A program made the position numbers and the translations under genes. 64,000 bases of DNA from Methylocystis echinoides (GTDB lineage Bacteria > Pseudomonadota > Alphaproteobacteria > Rhizobiales > Beijerinckiaceae), in assembly GCF_040687965.1 (NCBI RefSeq), contig NZ_CP156084.1, forward strand, positions 1,378,501 through 1,442,500. The letters run 5' to 3'. Of this stretch, positions 38,708 through 47,917 are shown piece after piece; within the stretch, counting starts at the first letter, position 1; each line of letters begins with the position of its first letter. A model generated the notes under the pieces. The model saw only the letters and a program-made list of their open reading frames with translations, had not been told where the DNA came from and did not search any database.

Positions 38708-39190
38708 CTACTGCCGATAGACGTTGCCGTCCGGGCCTTTCCAGCCGTTCGGGTCTTCATAGAAGCGATATTCCTCGTCGAAGGCCACCGTTTCGCCCGG
38801 CGCGACATATTGCTTGCCCTTGGGATCCGACTGGCGCGGCGCCGTCACGAAATGCTTGCTCGGCGAGCAGCCCTCCTTGAACTTGCCGGCGTCGTCCGGC
38901 TTACAGTCGAGGTTCGCGCCTTCGGGGAACTGCACTTTGGCGGTAAAGAAAATCTCATAGCCCTTCTCGCCGGTCGCGTGCATTTCGAGCGGCTCGGACA
39001 TCGTCTGCTTGAATTCGAGAATTTTGCCGGGCTTGTCGAAGCGCTGCGGCAGGAGATTTTCGAAAATCTTCCGGGCGTGAGCTTCGGTTGGATCGCCGCA
39101 GCCGAGCCAGCAGATGGCCTGCGCCGGACCGGCGGCGAGCGACGCCGCGGCGAGCGACAGGGAAAAGAATTTCACTAATGCGCCTCGCAT
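38708..39190 (-). CDS. Putative periplasmic protein, unknown function
   Basis: I do not recognise this 160-residue protein. Residues 1-26 form a signal peptide (MRGALVKFFSLSLAAASLAA, cleavage after AQA). The mature protein starts ICWLGCGDP, has a pair of cysteines near the start and another pair in the middle (DCKPDD ... KEGCSPS), and contains alternating hydrophobic strands (KGYEIFFTAKVQF, GETVAFDEEYRF), suggesting a small beta-rich fold. ATG at 39190 is chosen for the signal peptide and a GAGGAAA site. It lies 75 bases after the efflux operon on the same strand and may share its transcript. Confidence 0.65.
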   Translation of the reverse strand: MRGALVKFFSLSLAAASLAAGPAQAICWLGCGDPTEAHARKIFENLLPQRFDKPGKILEFKQTMSEPLEMHATGEKGYEIFFTAKVQFPEGANLDCKPDDAGKFKEGCSPSKHFVTAPRQSDPKGKQYVAPGETVAFDEEYRFYEDPNGWKGPDGNVYRQ

Positions 39191-39265
39191 GGGTTTCCTC
39201 TTTTGTTGCGTCGCCTTTTTGCGGCGATTGGCGCGGGAGAGTAGATTGTCTTTTGACAAAAGTCT

Positions 39266-40675
39266 TCAGCGCGCGCCGTCCGGAGTTTCGATCCCGCCCC
39301 ACAGTCCCTTGACCTGCTCGAAATGGATGGCGGGGTCATAGGGCGCGTCGACGAGGCCGAGCGTTTCGGTCGAAAGCCGCCCCATGGCGGACAGGACCGC
39401 GTAGGACGCGACGACCCTTTCACGCTGCGCGAAAACCAGGCTGATGCGCGCGTTGAGCAGCTCCTGCTGGGCGTTGAGGATCTCGAGCGTCGTGCGCTGG
39501 CCGGCCTTGGCTTCCTCGCGCACGCCGTAAAGGGCGCGCTCGGCCGCGGCGATCTGGGTTTGCGCCGCGCTGATCTGGGTTTTCGCCGCCTGCAGCGCCC
39601 CCCAATTGGCGCGCACCAGCGCAAGAACGTCGGCCCGCGCCACATCGGCGTCGAGCCGCCTCTGGCCGGCGACCTCTTTCGCTTCGCGCACCTGCGCGGA
39701 GGTCAGGCCGCCTTCGTATAGCGGCACATTGAGACGCCCGCCGAGAGACGCCCCGATATTGCGATTGTAAACGCCCGCGACGTCCGTCTGGGTGAAGAGA
39801 TTGCCGACGAGGGAGAGCTTGGGCATGAAATCCGCCTCGATCACCTTGATGTCGAGGTCGGCGGCGTCGGCGTCATGCAGCGCGGCGAGAATGACCGGAT
39901 GTTCGGCCTGCGCGATGCGCTCGGCTTCTTCGCGCGTTTTCGGGATCAGACTGTCGACCGGCGCGCCAGGCGCGAGTTTCTTGGGCTCGTCGCCGATGGT
40001 CTGGCGATAGGCGCCGATCGCCGCATCGAGGGCCGCGCGCGCCTGGCCGACGAGGGCTTGCCCGGCGGCGAGCCGCGCCTCGGCCTGGGCGATGTCGGTC
40101 AAGGTGATCTGCCCTGCGACATAGCGCTCGCGGGTCTGGCGCAATTGCTCGGCCAGCACGGCGACATTGTTTTCCTGCAAGCGGAGCGCGGCCGTTTCGC
40201 GCAACACATTCATATAGGCCGAGGCGGCGTTGAACAGGACGCGCTGTTCGGTGAGCCGAAGCCGCGCGCGGCCGGCGAAAACGTTTGTTTCCGCCATGCG
40301 TGTGGCGTTGAACGCCTTGAAGCCGTCGAACACCGGCTGCTCGACCGTGATGTTTGCGGCGCGCGGCGTGCTGCCCCCGCTCTGAACGCTTTTGACGGGT
40401 CCTTGGAGCGTCGGATCGAGGAGATCGATTTCGTTCTGTATCTGCACGCTTCTGTTACGCTGCACGCCGAGAAAGGCGCCGGCGTTGGCGCGCGGCCGCA
40501 TGCCGGAAAGCGCCTGCGGAACTTTCTCGTCGAGCGCGCGCACGCCGGCGCGGCTGGAATTGATGACCGGGCTGATGTGATAGGCGCGCAGCAGCGCGCC
40601 GTTCAGCGTCTCGGCGCAAAGGCCGGGCGCGAAAGCGCAAAAAGCGACGAGAAGAACGCCGCGCGCGCGTCTCAA
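39266..40675 (-). CDS. TolC family outer-membrane efflux protein
   Basis: This 469-residue outer-membrane channel would complete the tripartite pump encoded by the two genes upstream. A signal peptide is present (residues 1-21, ending ALC-AET). Two TolC/OEP repeats follow, with long coiled-coil helices and the paired phrases LTEQRVLFNAASAYMNVLRE (about 137-156) and an equivalent stretch near 345-400. The start overlaps the pump-gene stop by four bases (ATGA). It is the last gene of adaptor-pump-channel, so all three components are co-expressed. Confidence 0.92.
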   Translation of the reverse strand: MRRARGVLLVAFCAFAPGLCAETLNGALLRAYHISPVINSSRAGVRALDEKVPQALSGMRPRANAGAFLGVQRNRSVQIQNEIDLLDPTLQGPVKSVQSGGSTPRAANITVEQPVFDGFKAFNATRMAETNVFAGRARLRLTEQRVLFNAASAYMNVLRETAALRLQENNVAVLAEQLRQTRERYVAGQITLTDIAQAEARLAAGQALVGQARAALDAAIGAYRQTIGDEPKKLAPGAPVDSLIPKTREEAERIAQAEHPVILAALHDADAADLDIKVIEADFMPKLSLVGNLFTQTDVAGVYNRNIGASLGGRLNVPLYEGGLTSAQVREAKEVAGQRRLDADVARADVLALVRANWGALQAAKTQISAAQTQIAAAERALYGVREEAKAGQRTTLEILNAQQELLNARISLVFAQRERVVASYAVLSAMGRLSTETLGLVDAPYDPAIHFEQVKGLWGGIETPDGAR

Positions 40676-43600
40676 ACGGCCTCCCTTTCCCGCGCCGCCG
40701 AAAGCGCCGCTTCATCCTCGCCGAAGAAGGCGTAAAGCGCCGGCAGCACGAGGAGCGTCAGCAGCGTCGCGCTGATCAGCCCCCCGATCACCACCGTCGC
40801 GATCGGCCGCTGCACCTCGGCGCCCGTCGACGTCGCGAGCGCCATGGGCACGAAGCCGAGCGAGGCGACGAGCGCCGTCATCACGACCGGGCGCAGACGC
40901 GTCATCGCGCCCCTGAAGATGGCGTCGCGCTCTGGCACGCCGCTCACCATGAGCTGGTGAATATAGGTGCGCATGACGAGGCCGTTGAGCACGGCGACGC
41001 CGGAGAGCGCGATGAAGCCCACCGCCGCCGACACCGACATGGGCATGCCGCGCAGCCACAGCGCCAGCACGCCGCCGACGAGCGCCAGCGGCACGGCGGT
41101 GAAGACGAGCGCCGCGTCGCGCGCCGAGCCCAGCGCCGAATAGAGCAAGAGGAAGATCATGAAGAAGCAGACCGGCACGACGATCATCAGCCGCGCGCGC
41201 GCCGCCGCGAGATTCTCGAACTGTCCGCCCCATTCAATCCAATAGCCGGGAGGGATCCGAACCTTGGCGTCGACCTTGGCCCGCGCCTCATTCACGACCG
41301 AGGCGATGTCGCGCCCGCGGACATTTGCGCTCACCACGACGCGCCGCTTGCCGTTCTCGCGGGAAATCTGGTTTTGGCCGTCGATGGTCGAGAAGCTCGC
41401 CAGTTGCCTGAGCTGCACGGTCGCGACATGGCCCTGCGCGTCGGGCGGCAGGGAAACGGGGATGGTTTCGAGCGCGGCGGCGTTTTCGCGCAGATTGTCG
41501 CCGAGCCGCACGAAGATCGGGAAGCGCCGATCGCCCTCGAAGATCATCCCCGCGGGCTCGCCGCCGATCGCCGCGCCGATCGTGTCCTGCACGGCGCCGA
41601 GGCTGAGGCCGTAACGGGCGATGGCGCCCTTGTCGACCTTGATGTCGAGAACCGGCAGGCCGGTCACCTGCTCGACCTTTACGTCTTCGGCGCCGGGCGT
41701 CGCGCGCAAAATGGCGGCGATGTGATTGGCCGCTTTCAGCATGGCGTCGAAGTCCTCGCCGAACACCTTGACGGCTATGTCGCCGCGCACGCCCGCAAGC
41801 AGCTCGTTGAAGCGCAACTGGATCGGCTGCGAGAACTCATAGGCGTTGCCGGGAAGCTCCGCGATCTTCTCCGTTATGTCGTCGATCAGCCTGTCCTTGG
41901 CGAGACCCGGGTCCGGCCACTGGTCCTCCGGCTTCAGCATGATGAAGGTGTCGGTCAGATTCGGCGGCATCGGATCGGTGGCGATATCCGCCGTGCCGGT
42001 CTTGGAGAAGACGTAATCGACCTGCGGCAGCTTGCGGATGGCGTTTTCCAGATCGAGCTGCATCGCCTGCGACTGGGTGAGCGACGTGCTGGGGATGCGG
42101 TTCGCCTGCATGGCGAGATTCTTCTCGTCGAGCTTCGGCACGAACTCCTGGCCGAGACTCATATAAAGGAGAACCGCGATGGCGAAGGAGCCGGCGCCGA
42201 TGGTCATGACCTTCACCGGCGCGTCCATCGCCCAGCGCAGGAGCGGTTCATAGGCGCGCTTGAGGGCGCGCACGATCCTGTTCTCGCCTTCCTCGCCCTG
42301 GCCCGAGACGAAGAGCGCGATCATCGCGGGGAAAAAGGTGAGCGAGAGGAAAAATTCCGACAACAGCGCGATGATCACCGTCATCGCCATAGGGTGGAAC
42401 ATCTTGCCCTCGACCCCCGAGAAACTCAGGATCGGCAGATAGACGAGGATGATGATCGACTGGCCGTAGACCGTCGGCCGCCGCATTTCGACCGCTGAGT
42501 CGATGACCGTGTCGAGCCGTTCGTCCGTCGTGAGCGGGCGCCCGGCGGCGTGCTGGCGCTCGGAGAGGCGGCGCAGGCTGTTTTCCGCCACGATGATCGC
42601 GCCGTCGGCGATGAGGCCGAAATCCAGCGCGCCGAGACTCATCAGATTGGCGCTGATCTTGAAGACATACATGCCGATCGCCAGGAACAGCATCGTCACC
42701 GGGATGACGGTCGCCGTCACCAGCGCCGCCCGGAAATTGCCGAGCATGACGAACAGCACGAGAATGACGAGCGCCGCGCCCTCGATCAAATTCTTGGCGA
42801 CCGTCTTGATCGTCGCGTCGACGAGCAGCGTGCGGTTGAGGATGGTCTTGACCTCGACGCCCGGCGGCAGGGATTTGACGATCGTCTTCATCCGCTCGTC
42901 GACGGCCGCGGAGACGGTGCGGCTGTTCGCGCCGATGAGCATCAAGGCCGTGCCGATGACGACTTCCTCGCCATTCAGACTGGCCGACCCGGTGCGCAGC
43001 TCCTTGCCGATGGACACGGCGGCGATGTCGCGCACGCGCACCGGCACGCCATTGCGCGTCGTCGCGACGACATTGCCGATGTCCTCGACCGTCTCCAGCC
43101 GCCCGCCGCTGCGCACGACCAGCCCCTCGCCATTGCGCTCGACATAGCCGGCGCCGCGACTCACATTGTTCTTCTCGATCGTCGCGGCGAGATCGCCGAA
43201 AGACAGGCCGAGCGACATGAGTTTTGCCGGGTCGGGCTGCACGTGATATTGGCGCACATAGCCGCCGAGCGAATCGACGCCGGCGACGCCCGGCACGGTG
43301 CGCAATTGCGGACGGATGATCCAGTCCTGCACCGTGCGAAGATAAGATTCCAGCTCCACGGGCGTGCGCAGCGCCATCCCTTCGGGGGTGACATAGGCGC
43401 CGTCGCGCCGCCAGCCGGGCTCCCCCGGGAGGCTGAGCTTGTGCGGCTCCTTGAAGCGCACGCTCCACATGTAGATTTCGGAGAGGCCGGTCGCGATCGG
43501 CCCGACGCGCAGCTCGACGCTCGGTGGGAAATCCTCGCGCGCCTGGGCGATGCGCTCATTGACCTGTTGGCGCGCGAAATAAATATCGACGTGATCGGAA

Positions 43601-43890
43601 AAGACCGGCGTCACCTGCGCAAAGCCGTTACGCGACAGGGAGCGCGTATATTCGAGACCGGGAATGCCGGCGAGCGCGTTCTCGATGGGATAGGTGACCT
43701 GCTTTTCAATCTCGAAGGCGGAAAGCGCCGGCGCGCGGGCGTTGATCTGCACCTGATTATTCGTGATGTCCGGCACGGCGTCGATCGGCAGATGCGCGAG
43801 GGCGTAAAGGCCGAAGGCGCCAATGAGCGCGACCAGCAGCACGACCAGCCAGCGGCTATGGACCGAAAAGGCGATGATCCGCTGCATCAT
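40672..43890 (-). CDS. Heavy-metal efflux RND pump, CzcA-like
   Basis: This 1072-residue inner-membrane proton antiporter is of the heavy-metal-efflux (HME) RND group. Twelve membrane segments and two large periplasmic loops are predicted. The fourth segment reads DFGLIADGAIIVAEN, matching the DFG-x3-DGA pattern of divalent-cation pumps (Co, Zn, Cd, Ni) rather than the Cu/Ag CusA type. The N-terminus has LPIDAVPDITNNQVQ, the HME hallmark. It overlaps the channel gene by four bases and follows the adaptor gene by 12. The exact metal is unknown. Confidence 0.93.
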   Translation of the reverse strand: MMQRIIAFSVHSRWLVVLLVALIGAFGLYALAHLPIDAVPDITNNQVQINARAPALSAFEIEKQVTYPIENALAGIPGLEYTRSLSRNGFAQVTPVFSDHVDIYFARQQVNERIAQAREDFPPSVELRVGPIATGLSEIYMWSVRFKEPHKLSLPGEPGWRRDGAYVTPEGMALRTPVELESYLRTVQDWIIRPQLRTVPGVAGVDSLGGYVRQYHVQPDPAKLMSLGLSFGDLAATIEKNNVSRGAGYVERNGEGLVVRSGGRLETVEDIGNVVATTRNGVPVRVRDIAAVSIGKELRTGSASLNGEEVVIGTALMLIGANSRTVSAAVDERMKTIVKSLPPGVEVKTILNRTLLVDATIKTVAKNLIEGAALVILVLFVMLGNFRAALVTATVIPVTMLFLAIGMYVFKISANLMSLGALDFGLIADGAIIVAENSLRRLSERQHAAGRPLTTDERLDTVIDSAVEMRRPTVYGQSIIILVYLPILSFSGVEGKMFHPMAMTVIIALLSEFFLSLTFFPAMIALFVSGQGEEGENRIVRALKRAYEPLLRWAMDAPVKVMTIGAGSFAIAVLLYMSLGQEFVPKLDEKNLAMQANRIPSTSLTQSQAMQLDLENAIRKLPQVDYVFSKTGTADIATDPMPPNLTDTFIMLKPEDQWPDPGLAKDRLIDDITEKIAELPGNAYEFSQPIQLRFNELLAGVRGDIAVKVFGEDFDAMLKAANHIAAILRATPGAEDVKVEQVTGLPVLDIKVDKGAIARYGLSLGAVQDTIGAAIGGEPAGMIFEGDRRFPIFVRLGDNLRENAAALETIPVSLPPDAQGHVATVQLRQLASFSTIDGQNQISRENGKRRVVVSANVRGRDIASVVNEARAKVDAKVRIPPGYWIEWGGQFENLAAARARLMIVVPVCFFMIFLLLYSALGSARDAALVFTAVPLALVGGVLALWLRGMPMSVSAAVGFIALSGVAVLNGLVMRTYIHQLMVSGVPERDAIFRGAMTRLRPVVMTALVASLGFVPMALATSTGAEVQRPIATVVIGGLISATLLTLLVLPALYAFFGEDEAALSAAREREAV

Positions 43891-43902
43891 GGTCTCGAGC
43901 CG

Positions 43903-45093
43903 TCACTCCTCGGGGATTTCGCTCTTGCCCGCTTCGGCCTTGAGCAGGAAACTATTGGCCACGGCGATCGTCTCGCCGGTTTTCAGGCCCTTGACGATCT
44001 CGACGGAGCGCTCGTCGCCGTCGCCGAGCTCGACGAGGCGCTTCTCGAAGCCGTCTTTCACCCGGACGAAAACCGTGGGCTCGTTGTGGACGAGCTGAAC
44101 GGCGGCGCGCGGGATGAGGACTTTCGCCGAGCTCTGCTCGAGCGCGATTTCGGCGTTCAGCAGCACGCCCGGCCGCAGGGCGCCGTTCGGGTTCTTGAAA
44201 GCGGCGAGGACATGGCCGGTGCGCGTCTCCGGGGTGATCATGGCGTTGACCACCCGCACGACTCCCTGGAAATCCCGCCCGTCGACGCCTTTCAGGAGGA
44301 CAGGTTGCCCGACGCGCACCTCGGCGAGGCTCGCGACGGGAACGGCGAGCTCCGCCTCCACTTCCGACAGTTCGGCGAGGACATAGAGCTGGCTTTCCGC
44401 CGTCACCGGCTGGCCGATATTGGCGAGACGCTCGATGACGCGGCCCTTGATCGGCGCCCGGATCTCCTTCTCCCGCAAGCGGGAGACGGGTTGCGTTGCG
44501 AGCGCGGCGATCTCGCTTTCGGAGAGGTCCAGCGCCGCGAGCTTGCCGCGCGCGAGCTCGACCCTGAGCCGCGCCTCGGTATAGGTCGCCTTGGCCCTGA
44601 GGAAGAGCTGTTCGGCGGTGATTTTCTTCTCGAAGAGCCCCTTCTCGCGCTGATAGAGCTGCGACTGCAAATCGTAGTTCGCCACAGCGGCGAGATATTC
44701 GCTCTTGGCGTCGGCGACTTCGCGCGAATCGATGATCGCCACCGTCTCGCCCTTTTGCGCCTCGTCGCCGAGCTTCTTGCGCATTTCGGCGACGACGCCC
44801 GACACCTTGGCGGCCACGCGGGCGAGATGGTCGGGGTCGGGCTTCACGGCCGCGGGGACGGTGATCTGGCGCTTGATCACGCCCGGCCCGACCTTGGCGA
44901 CGCTGATCTTGGCGGCCTCGATCTGCGCCGCCGTCAGCGCAACGCGCCCTTCCGTCGCGGGGGCGTCGGTTCCCGTCGGCGCCGACTCAACAGGGCCGCC
45001 GGCGCCCCGAAATCTGGCGACGAGGCCGGGGAGCGCCGCGCCCACCGCGAGGCTCGCCAAAATCGCGAGAACAAGAGAGACCTTGCGAGACAT
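43903..45093 (-). CDS. RND efflux periplasmic adaptor, CzcB-like
   Basis: This 396-residue membrane-fusion protein bridges the RND pump and the TolC channel. An N-terminal membrane anchor (about 4-24) is followed by a lipoyl/barrel-sandwich domain split by a coiled-coil hairpin (about 120-200), then EIRAPIKGRVIERLANIGQPV and the beta-barrel and membrane-proximal domains. No His-rich metal-binding N-terminus or CusB-type methionine cluster is seen. It is first in the operon. No metal-sensing regulator gene is adjacent, so control is unclear. Confidence 0.91.
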   Translation of the reverse strand: MSRKVSLVLAILASLAVGAALPGLVARFRGAGGPVESAPTGTDAPATEGRVALTAAQIEAAKISVAKVGPGVIKRQITVPAAVKPDPDHLARVAAKVSGVVAEMRKKLGDEAQKGETVAIIDSREVADAKSEYLAAVANYDLQSQLYQREKGLFEKKITAEQLFLRAKATYTEARLRVELARGKLAALDLSESEIAALATQPVSRLREKEIRAPIKGRVIERLANIGQPVTAESQLYVLAELSEVEAELAVPVASLAEVRVGQPVLLKGVDGRDFQGVVRVVNAMITPETRTGHVLAAFKNPNGALRPGVLLNAEIALEQSSAKVLIPRAAVQLVHNEPTVFVRVKDGFEKRLVELGDGDERSVEIVKGLKTGETIAVANSFLLKAEAGKSEIPEE

Positions 45094-45300
45094 CTTTCGT
45101 GGACGGGCTCCAGGGCGCGGCGACGCTTGCCCATTCGACGGTTAACACCCGCCCGGCCCGGAAGCCATTGGGACGGGCCTGCGACGGCGGATTATCCCCA
45201 TCGACGCTTCGGCGCCATTCTTAACGGCCACGCCTCGCCGCGTCCATGCCCACGAGGCGGCAGACCTCAAAAAACGCGCGCGAAATCAAACGCTAACGCA

Positions 45301-45330
45301 AAAGAGCCCGGCCTCGCGGCCGGGCTCTTT
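45301..45330 (-). terminator. Intrinsic terminator after the outer-membrane protein gene
   Basis: AAAGAGCCCGGCC and GGCCGGGCTCTTT form a perfect 13-base stem with loop GCGA (minus strand), 20 bases after the stop of the gene at 45350. It separates that gene from the efflux operon. Confidence 0.9.
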
Positions 45331-45349
45331 CTCAAGAGAAGCCTGTGTC

Positions 45350-46225
45350 TCAATATTTGGCCAGAACCGGCGCGCTCGAACCGAACGGGTTGAAGTGCCA
45401 GTTGACGCCGGCGCGAACCGAATGGAAGCGGGTGTAGGCCTGATCCTGAGCCACGAAGACCGGCCCATTCGCAGGGATCGTGGCGACCGCCGCGACGTTC
45501 AGCGGCGTGGAGCCCAGATCGGTGTAGAGATATTCGACCTTCACCGACCAGGTGGGGAACGCCATCGGGGTCCATTCAACGCCGCCGCCCGCGGTCCAGC
45601 CGGTCGAGGTGTTGTCATAGACGCCGGTGCCCCAGCCCGAGAAGAGCGGGAACGTGTCGACCACGCTGACCGTGCGGTTGACGCCGCCATAGGCGAAGCC
45701 GCCCGTGCCGTAGACCATCAGATTCGGCATTGACGGAAGCGTCAGGCCGAGGCGGCCGCGAACCGTGCCCCACCAGTCGAGATAATGGGCCGAATTCGCC
45801 GTGAGCACATGCGGCCCGAAGATGCCGTCGCCAACGCCGACCGAGGCGACGTTCTTGGAATTGATGTCTGCGGCCTGGATGTCGGCTTCGACGCCCACCA
45901 CCAGCCAGGGCGAGAACTGGTAATTGTAGCCGATCTGGCCGCCGCCGGTCACGCCGTTGATGTTGGCGGTGGCGCTATACGCGCCGCCCGTCGGGAAGAA
46001 GCCCGTGCCGGCGTCCGTAAGATAGCCCCAGGTGTTCGACGACGTGCCGCCGGCGCCGAAGCCATAGCCGATGTTCACACCGCCATAGAGGCCGGTCCAG
46101 CTGAAGGCCGGCGGCGGGGGAACGAAGGCCGGCGGCGGACCCTTGCGCGAGGGGAGATCGGCAGCGATGGCGGAGCCGGCAATGAGAGCCAGCGCAACGC
46201 CGGCGAGAAGTGCAGATTTGGCCAT
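45350..46225 (-). CDS. Outer-membrane beta-barrel protein, Omp25/RopB-like
   Basis: This 291-residue porin-like protein is of the kind abundant in rhizobial outer membranes. The signal peptide is residues 1-21 (GVALALIAGSAIAA, then DLPSRKG). A Pro-rich stretch precedes FSWTGLYGGVNIGYGFG, the family's first beta-strand, and later strands alternate with Gly/Asn-rich turns. The C-terminus SVRAGVNWHFN is the last strand, but the chain continues ten residues past it rather than ending in phenylalanine. A strong terminator follows, typical of a highly expressed gene. Confidence 0.9.
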   Translation of the reverse strand: MAKSALLAGVALALIAGSAIAADLPSRKGPPPAFVPPPPAFSWTGLYGGVNIGYGFGAGGTSSNTWGYLTDAGTGFFPTGGAYSATANINGVTGGGQIGYNYQFSPWLVVGVEADIQAADINSKNVASVGVGDGIFGPHVLTANSAHYLDWWGTVRGRLGLTLPSMPNLMVYGTGGFAYGGVNRTVSVVDTFPLFSGWGTGVYDNTSTGWTAGGGVEWTPMAFPTWSVKVEYLYTDLGSTPLNVAAVATIPANGPVFVAQDQAYTRFHSVRAGVNWHFNPFGSSAPVLAKY

Positions 46226-46412
46226 ATTGACCCCCTCAAGTCCCTTGAAATTTCCGTGCAGTCGGCGTGGCCGTCCGCTGTCCCGAACAGACTTACGGCC
46301 GGAGGTCGGAGGCGGTCAACGGAAAGGCGGCCTGAGTAAGCCTTGTGCATTGCGTTTGCCGGCGCGCGTGACAAATGCGCAACAGATCAGCGGCCTAACC
46401 CCCTGAAAAAAA

Positions 46413-47723
46413 CTATTTACTGTTGCGCTCGCGCCGCAGCCGCTCCCAATAATCGAGCCTTCTGGCGAGTTCGCGCTCAAATCCCCGCTCGACCGGCCGG
46501 TAAAGCGACTGGCGCTCGAGCGATTCGGGCCAGTAGTTCTGCCCCGAGAAGGCGTCAGGCGCGTCGTGATCATATTCGTATCCCGCGCCATAGCCCTCTT
46601 CGCGCATCAGTTTCGTCGGCGCGTTGAGGATGATCCGCGGCGGCATGAGCGAGCCCTTGTCTTCGGCGAGACGGCGCGCCTTCTTGTAGGCGACATAGGC
46701 CGCGTTGGATTTGGGGGCGGTGGCGACATAGATCACCGCCTGCGCCAGCGCCAGTTCGCCTTCTGGCGAGCCGAGGAAGTCATAGGCGTCCTTGGCGGCG
46801 TTGGCGACGACGAGCGCCTGGGGATCGGCGAGGCCGATGTCCTCGACCGCCATGCGCACGAGTCGGCGGGCGAGGAACAGCGGGTCCTCGCCCGCGTCCA
46901 GCATGCGCGCGAAATAATAGAGCGCCGCGTCGGGATCGGAGCCGCGCACGCATTTATGCAGCGCGCTGATCAGATTGTAATGGCCCTCCTGCGCCTTGTC
47001 GTAGAGGGGCGCGCGACGTTGCACGACTTCCCCCAGCGCGGCGCGATCGAATGCTTCGCCCGGGCGCGCCGCGCGCCAGATTTCCTCGGCGAGGGTCAGC
47101 GCCGCGCGGCCGTCTCCGTCGGCCATGGCGACGAGCGCGGCGCGCGCGTCCGCGTCGAGCGGCAACGTCTTTTCTTCCGTCGCCTCGGCGCGCGCGAGAA
47201 GCTTTTCGATCGCGGCGGCGTCGAGCGACTTGAACGTCATCACCCGGGCGCGCGAGAGCAGCGCGGCGTTGAGTTCGAAGGACGGATTCTCTGTGGTGGC
47301 GCCGATGAGCGTGATGGTGCCGTCTTCCATCACCGGCAGGAAACTGTCCTGCTGCGCGCGATTGAAGCGATGAATTTCGTCGACGAAGAGCAGCGTGCCC
47401 TGACCGGTCGCGCGACGCGCGCGCGCCGCCTCGAAGGTTTTCTTCAAATCGGCGACGCCCGAAAAGATCGCCGAGATCTGCACGAAGGCGAGATGCGTTT
47501 CATGGGCGAGCAGCCGCGCAACCGTCGTCTTGCCGGAGCCGGGCGGCCCCCACAGGATGAGCGAGCCGAGCGCGCCGCCGCGAATGAGCCTCGTCAGGGC
47601 CCCGTCGGGGCCGAGCAGATGATCTTGCCCCACGACCTCGTCGAGGCGCGTCGGCCGCAACCGGTCCGCCAGCGGACGCGGCGCGGTCTCGTCGAGTTTC
47701 GCGGCTTCGAACAGATCAGGCAT
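46413..47723 (-). CDS. rarA: Replication-associated recombination protein A (AAA ATPase)
   Basis: RarA (MgsA) is a clamp-loader-like AAA+ ATPase acting at stalled replication forks. The protein is 436 residues from MPDLFEAAK. Walker A is GPPGSGKTT, Walker B is LFVDEIHRFN, sensor 1 is IGATTENPSFEL. The C-terminal tetramerisation domain includes RDPDAALYYFARMLDAGEDP-like sequence. The frame is open 26 codons upstream, but the chosen ATG matches family N-termini. It is divergent from the ParA-like gene across an AT-rich 194-base region. Confidence 0.96.
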   Translation of the reverse strand: MPDLFEAAKLDETAPRPLADRLRPTRLDEVVGQDHLLGPDGALTRLIRGGALGSLILWGPPGSGKTTVARLLAHETHLAFVQISAIFSGVADLKKTFEAARARRATGQGTLLFVDEIHRFNRAQQDSFLPVMEDGTITLIGATTENPSFELNAALLSRARVMTFKSLDAAAIEKLLARAEATEEKTLPLDADARAALVAMADGDGRAALTLAEEIWRAARPGEAFDRAALGEVVQRRAPLYDKAQEGHYNLISALHKCVRGSDPDAALYYFARMLDAGEDPLFLARRLVRMAVEDIGLADPQALVVANAAKDAYDFLGSPEGELALAQAVIYVATAPKSNAAYVAYKKARRLAEDKGSLMPPRIILNAPTKLMREEGYGAGYEYDHDAPDAFSGQNYWPESLERQSLYRPVERGFERELARRLDYWERLRRERNSK

Positions 47724-47917
47724 CGGCGGAAAGCTTCGTAAGTACAATACATGGAGACGTTTACGATCGATTACCACCTCGACGCCGCAATAACCAACCA
47801 TTACCCTTCAACCAAGTAAATGATTCGGCTTGTTTCTTTGCGTATGCCGAAAACCGCGTTCATTTTTTTCTCCAAAGGCATCCAGCGCCGCGCAGGCGAC
47901 AAACGGACACAGCACCC

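Noticed and set aside
42550-45393. 947-codon open frame antisense to the efflux pump and adaptor genes
   Set aside because: It spans two well-supported genes on the opposite strand and shows no recognisable domain.
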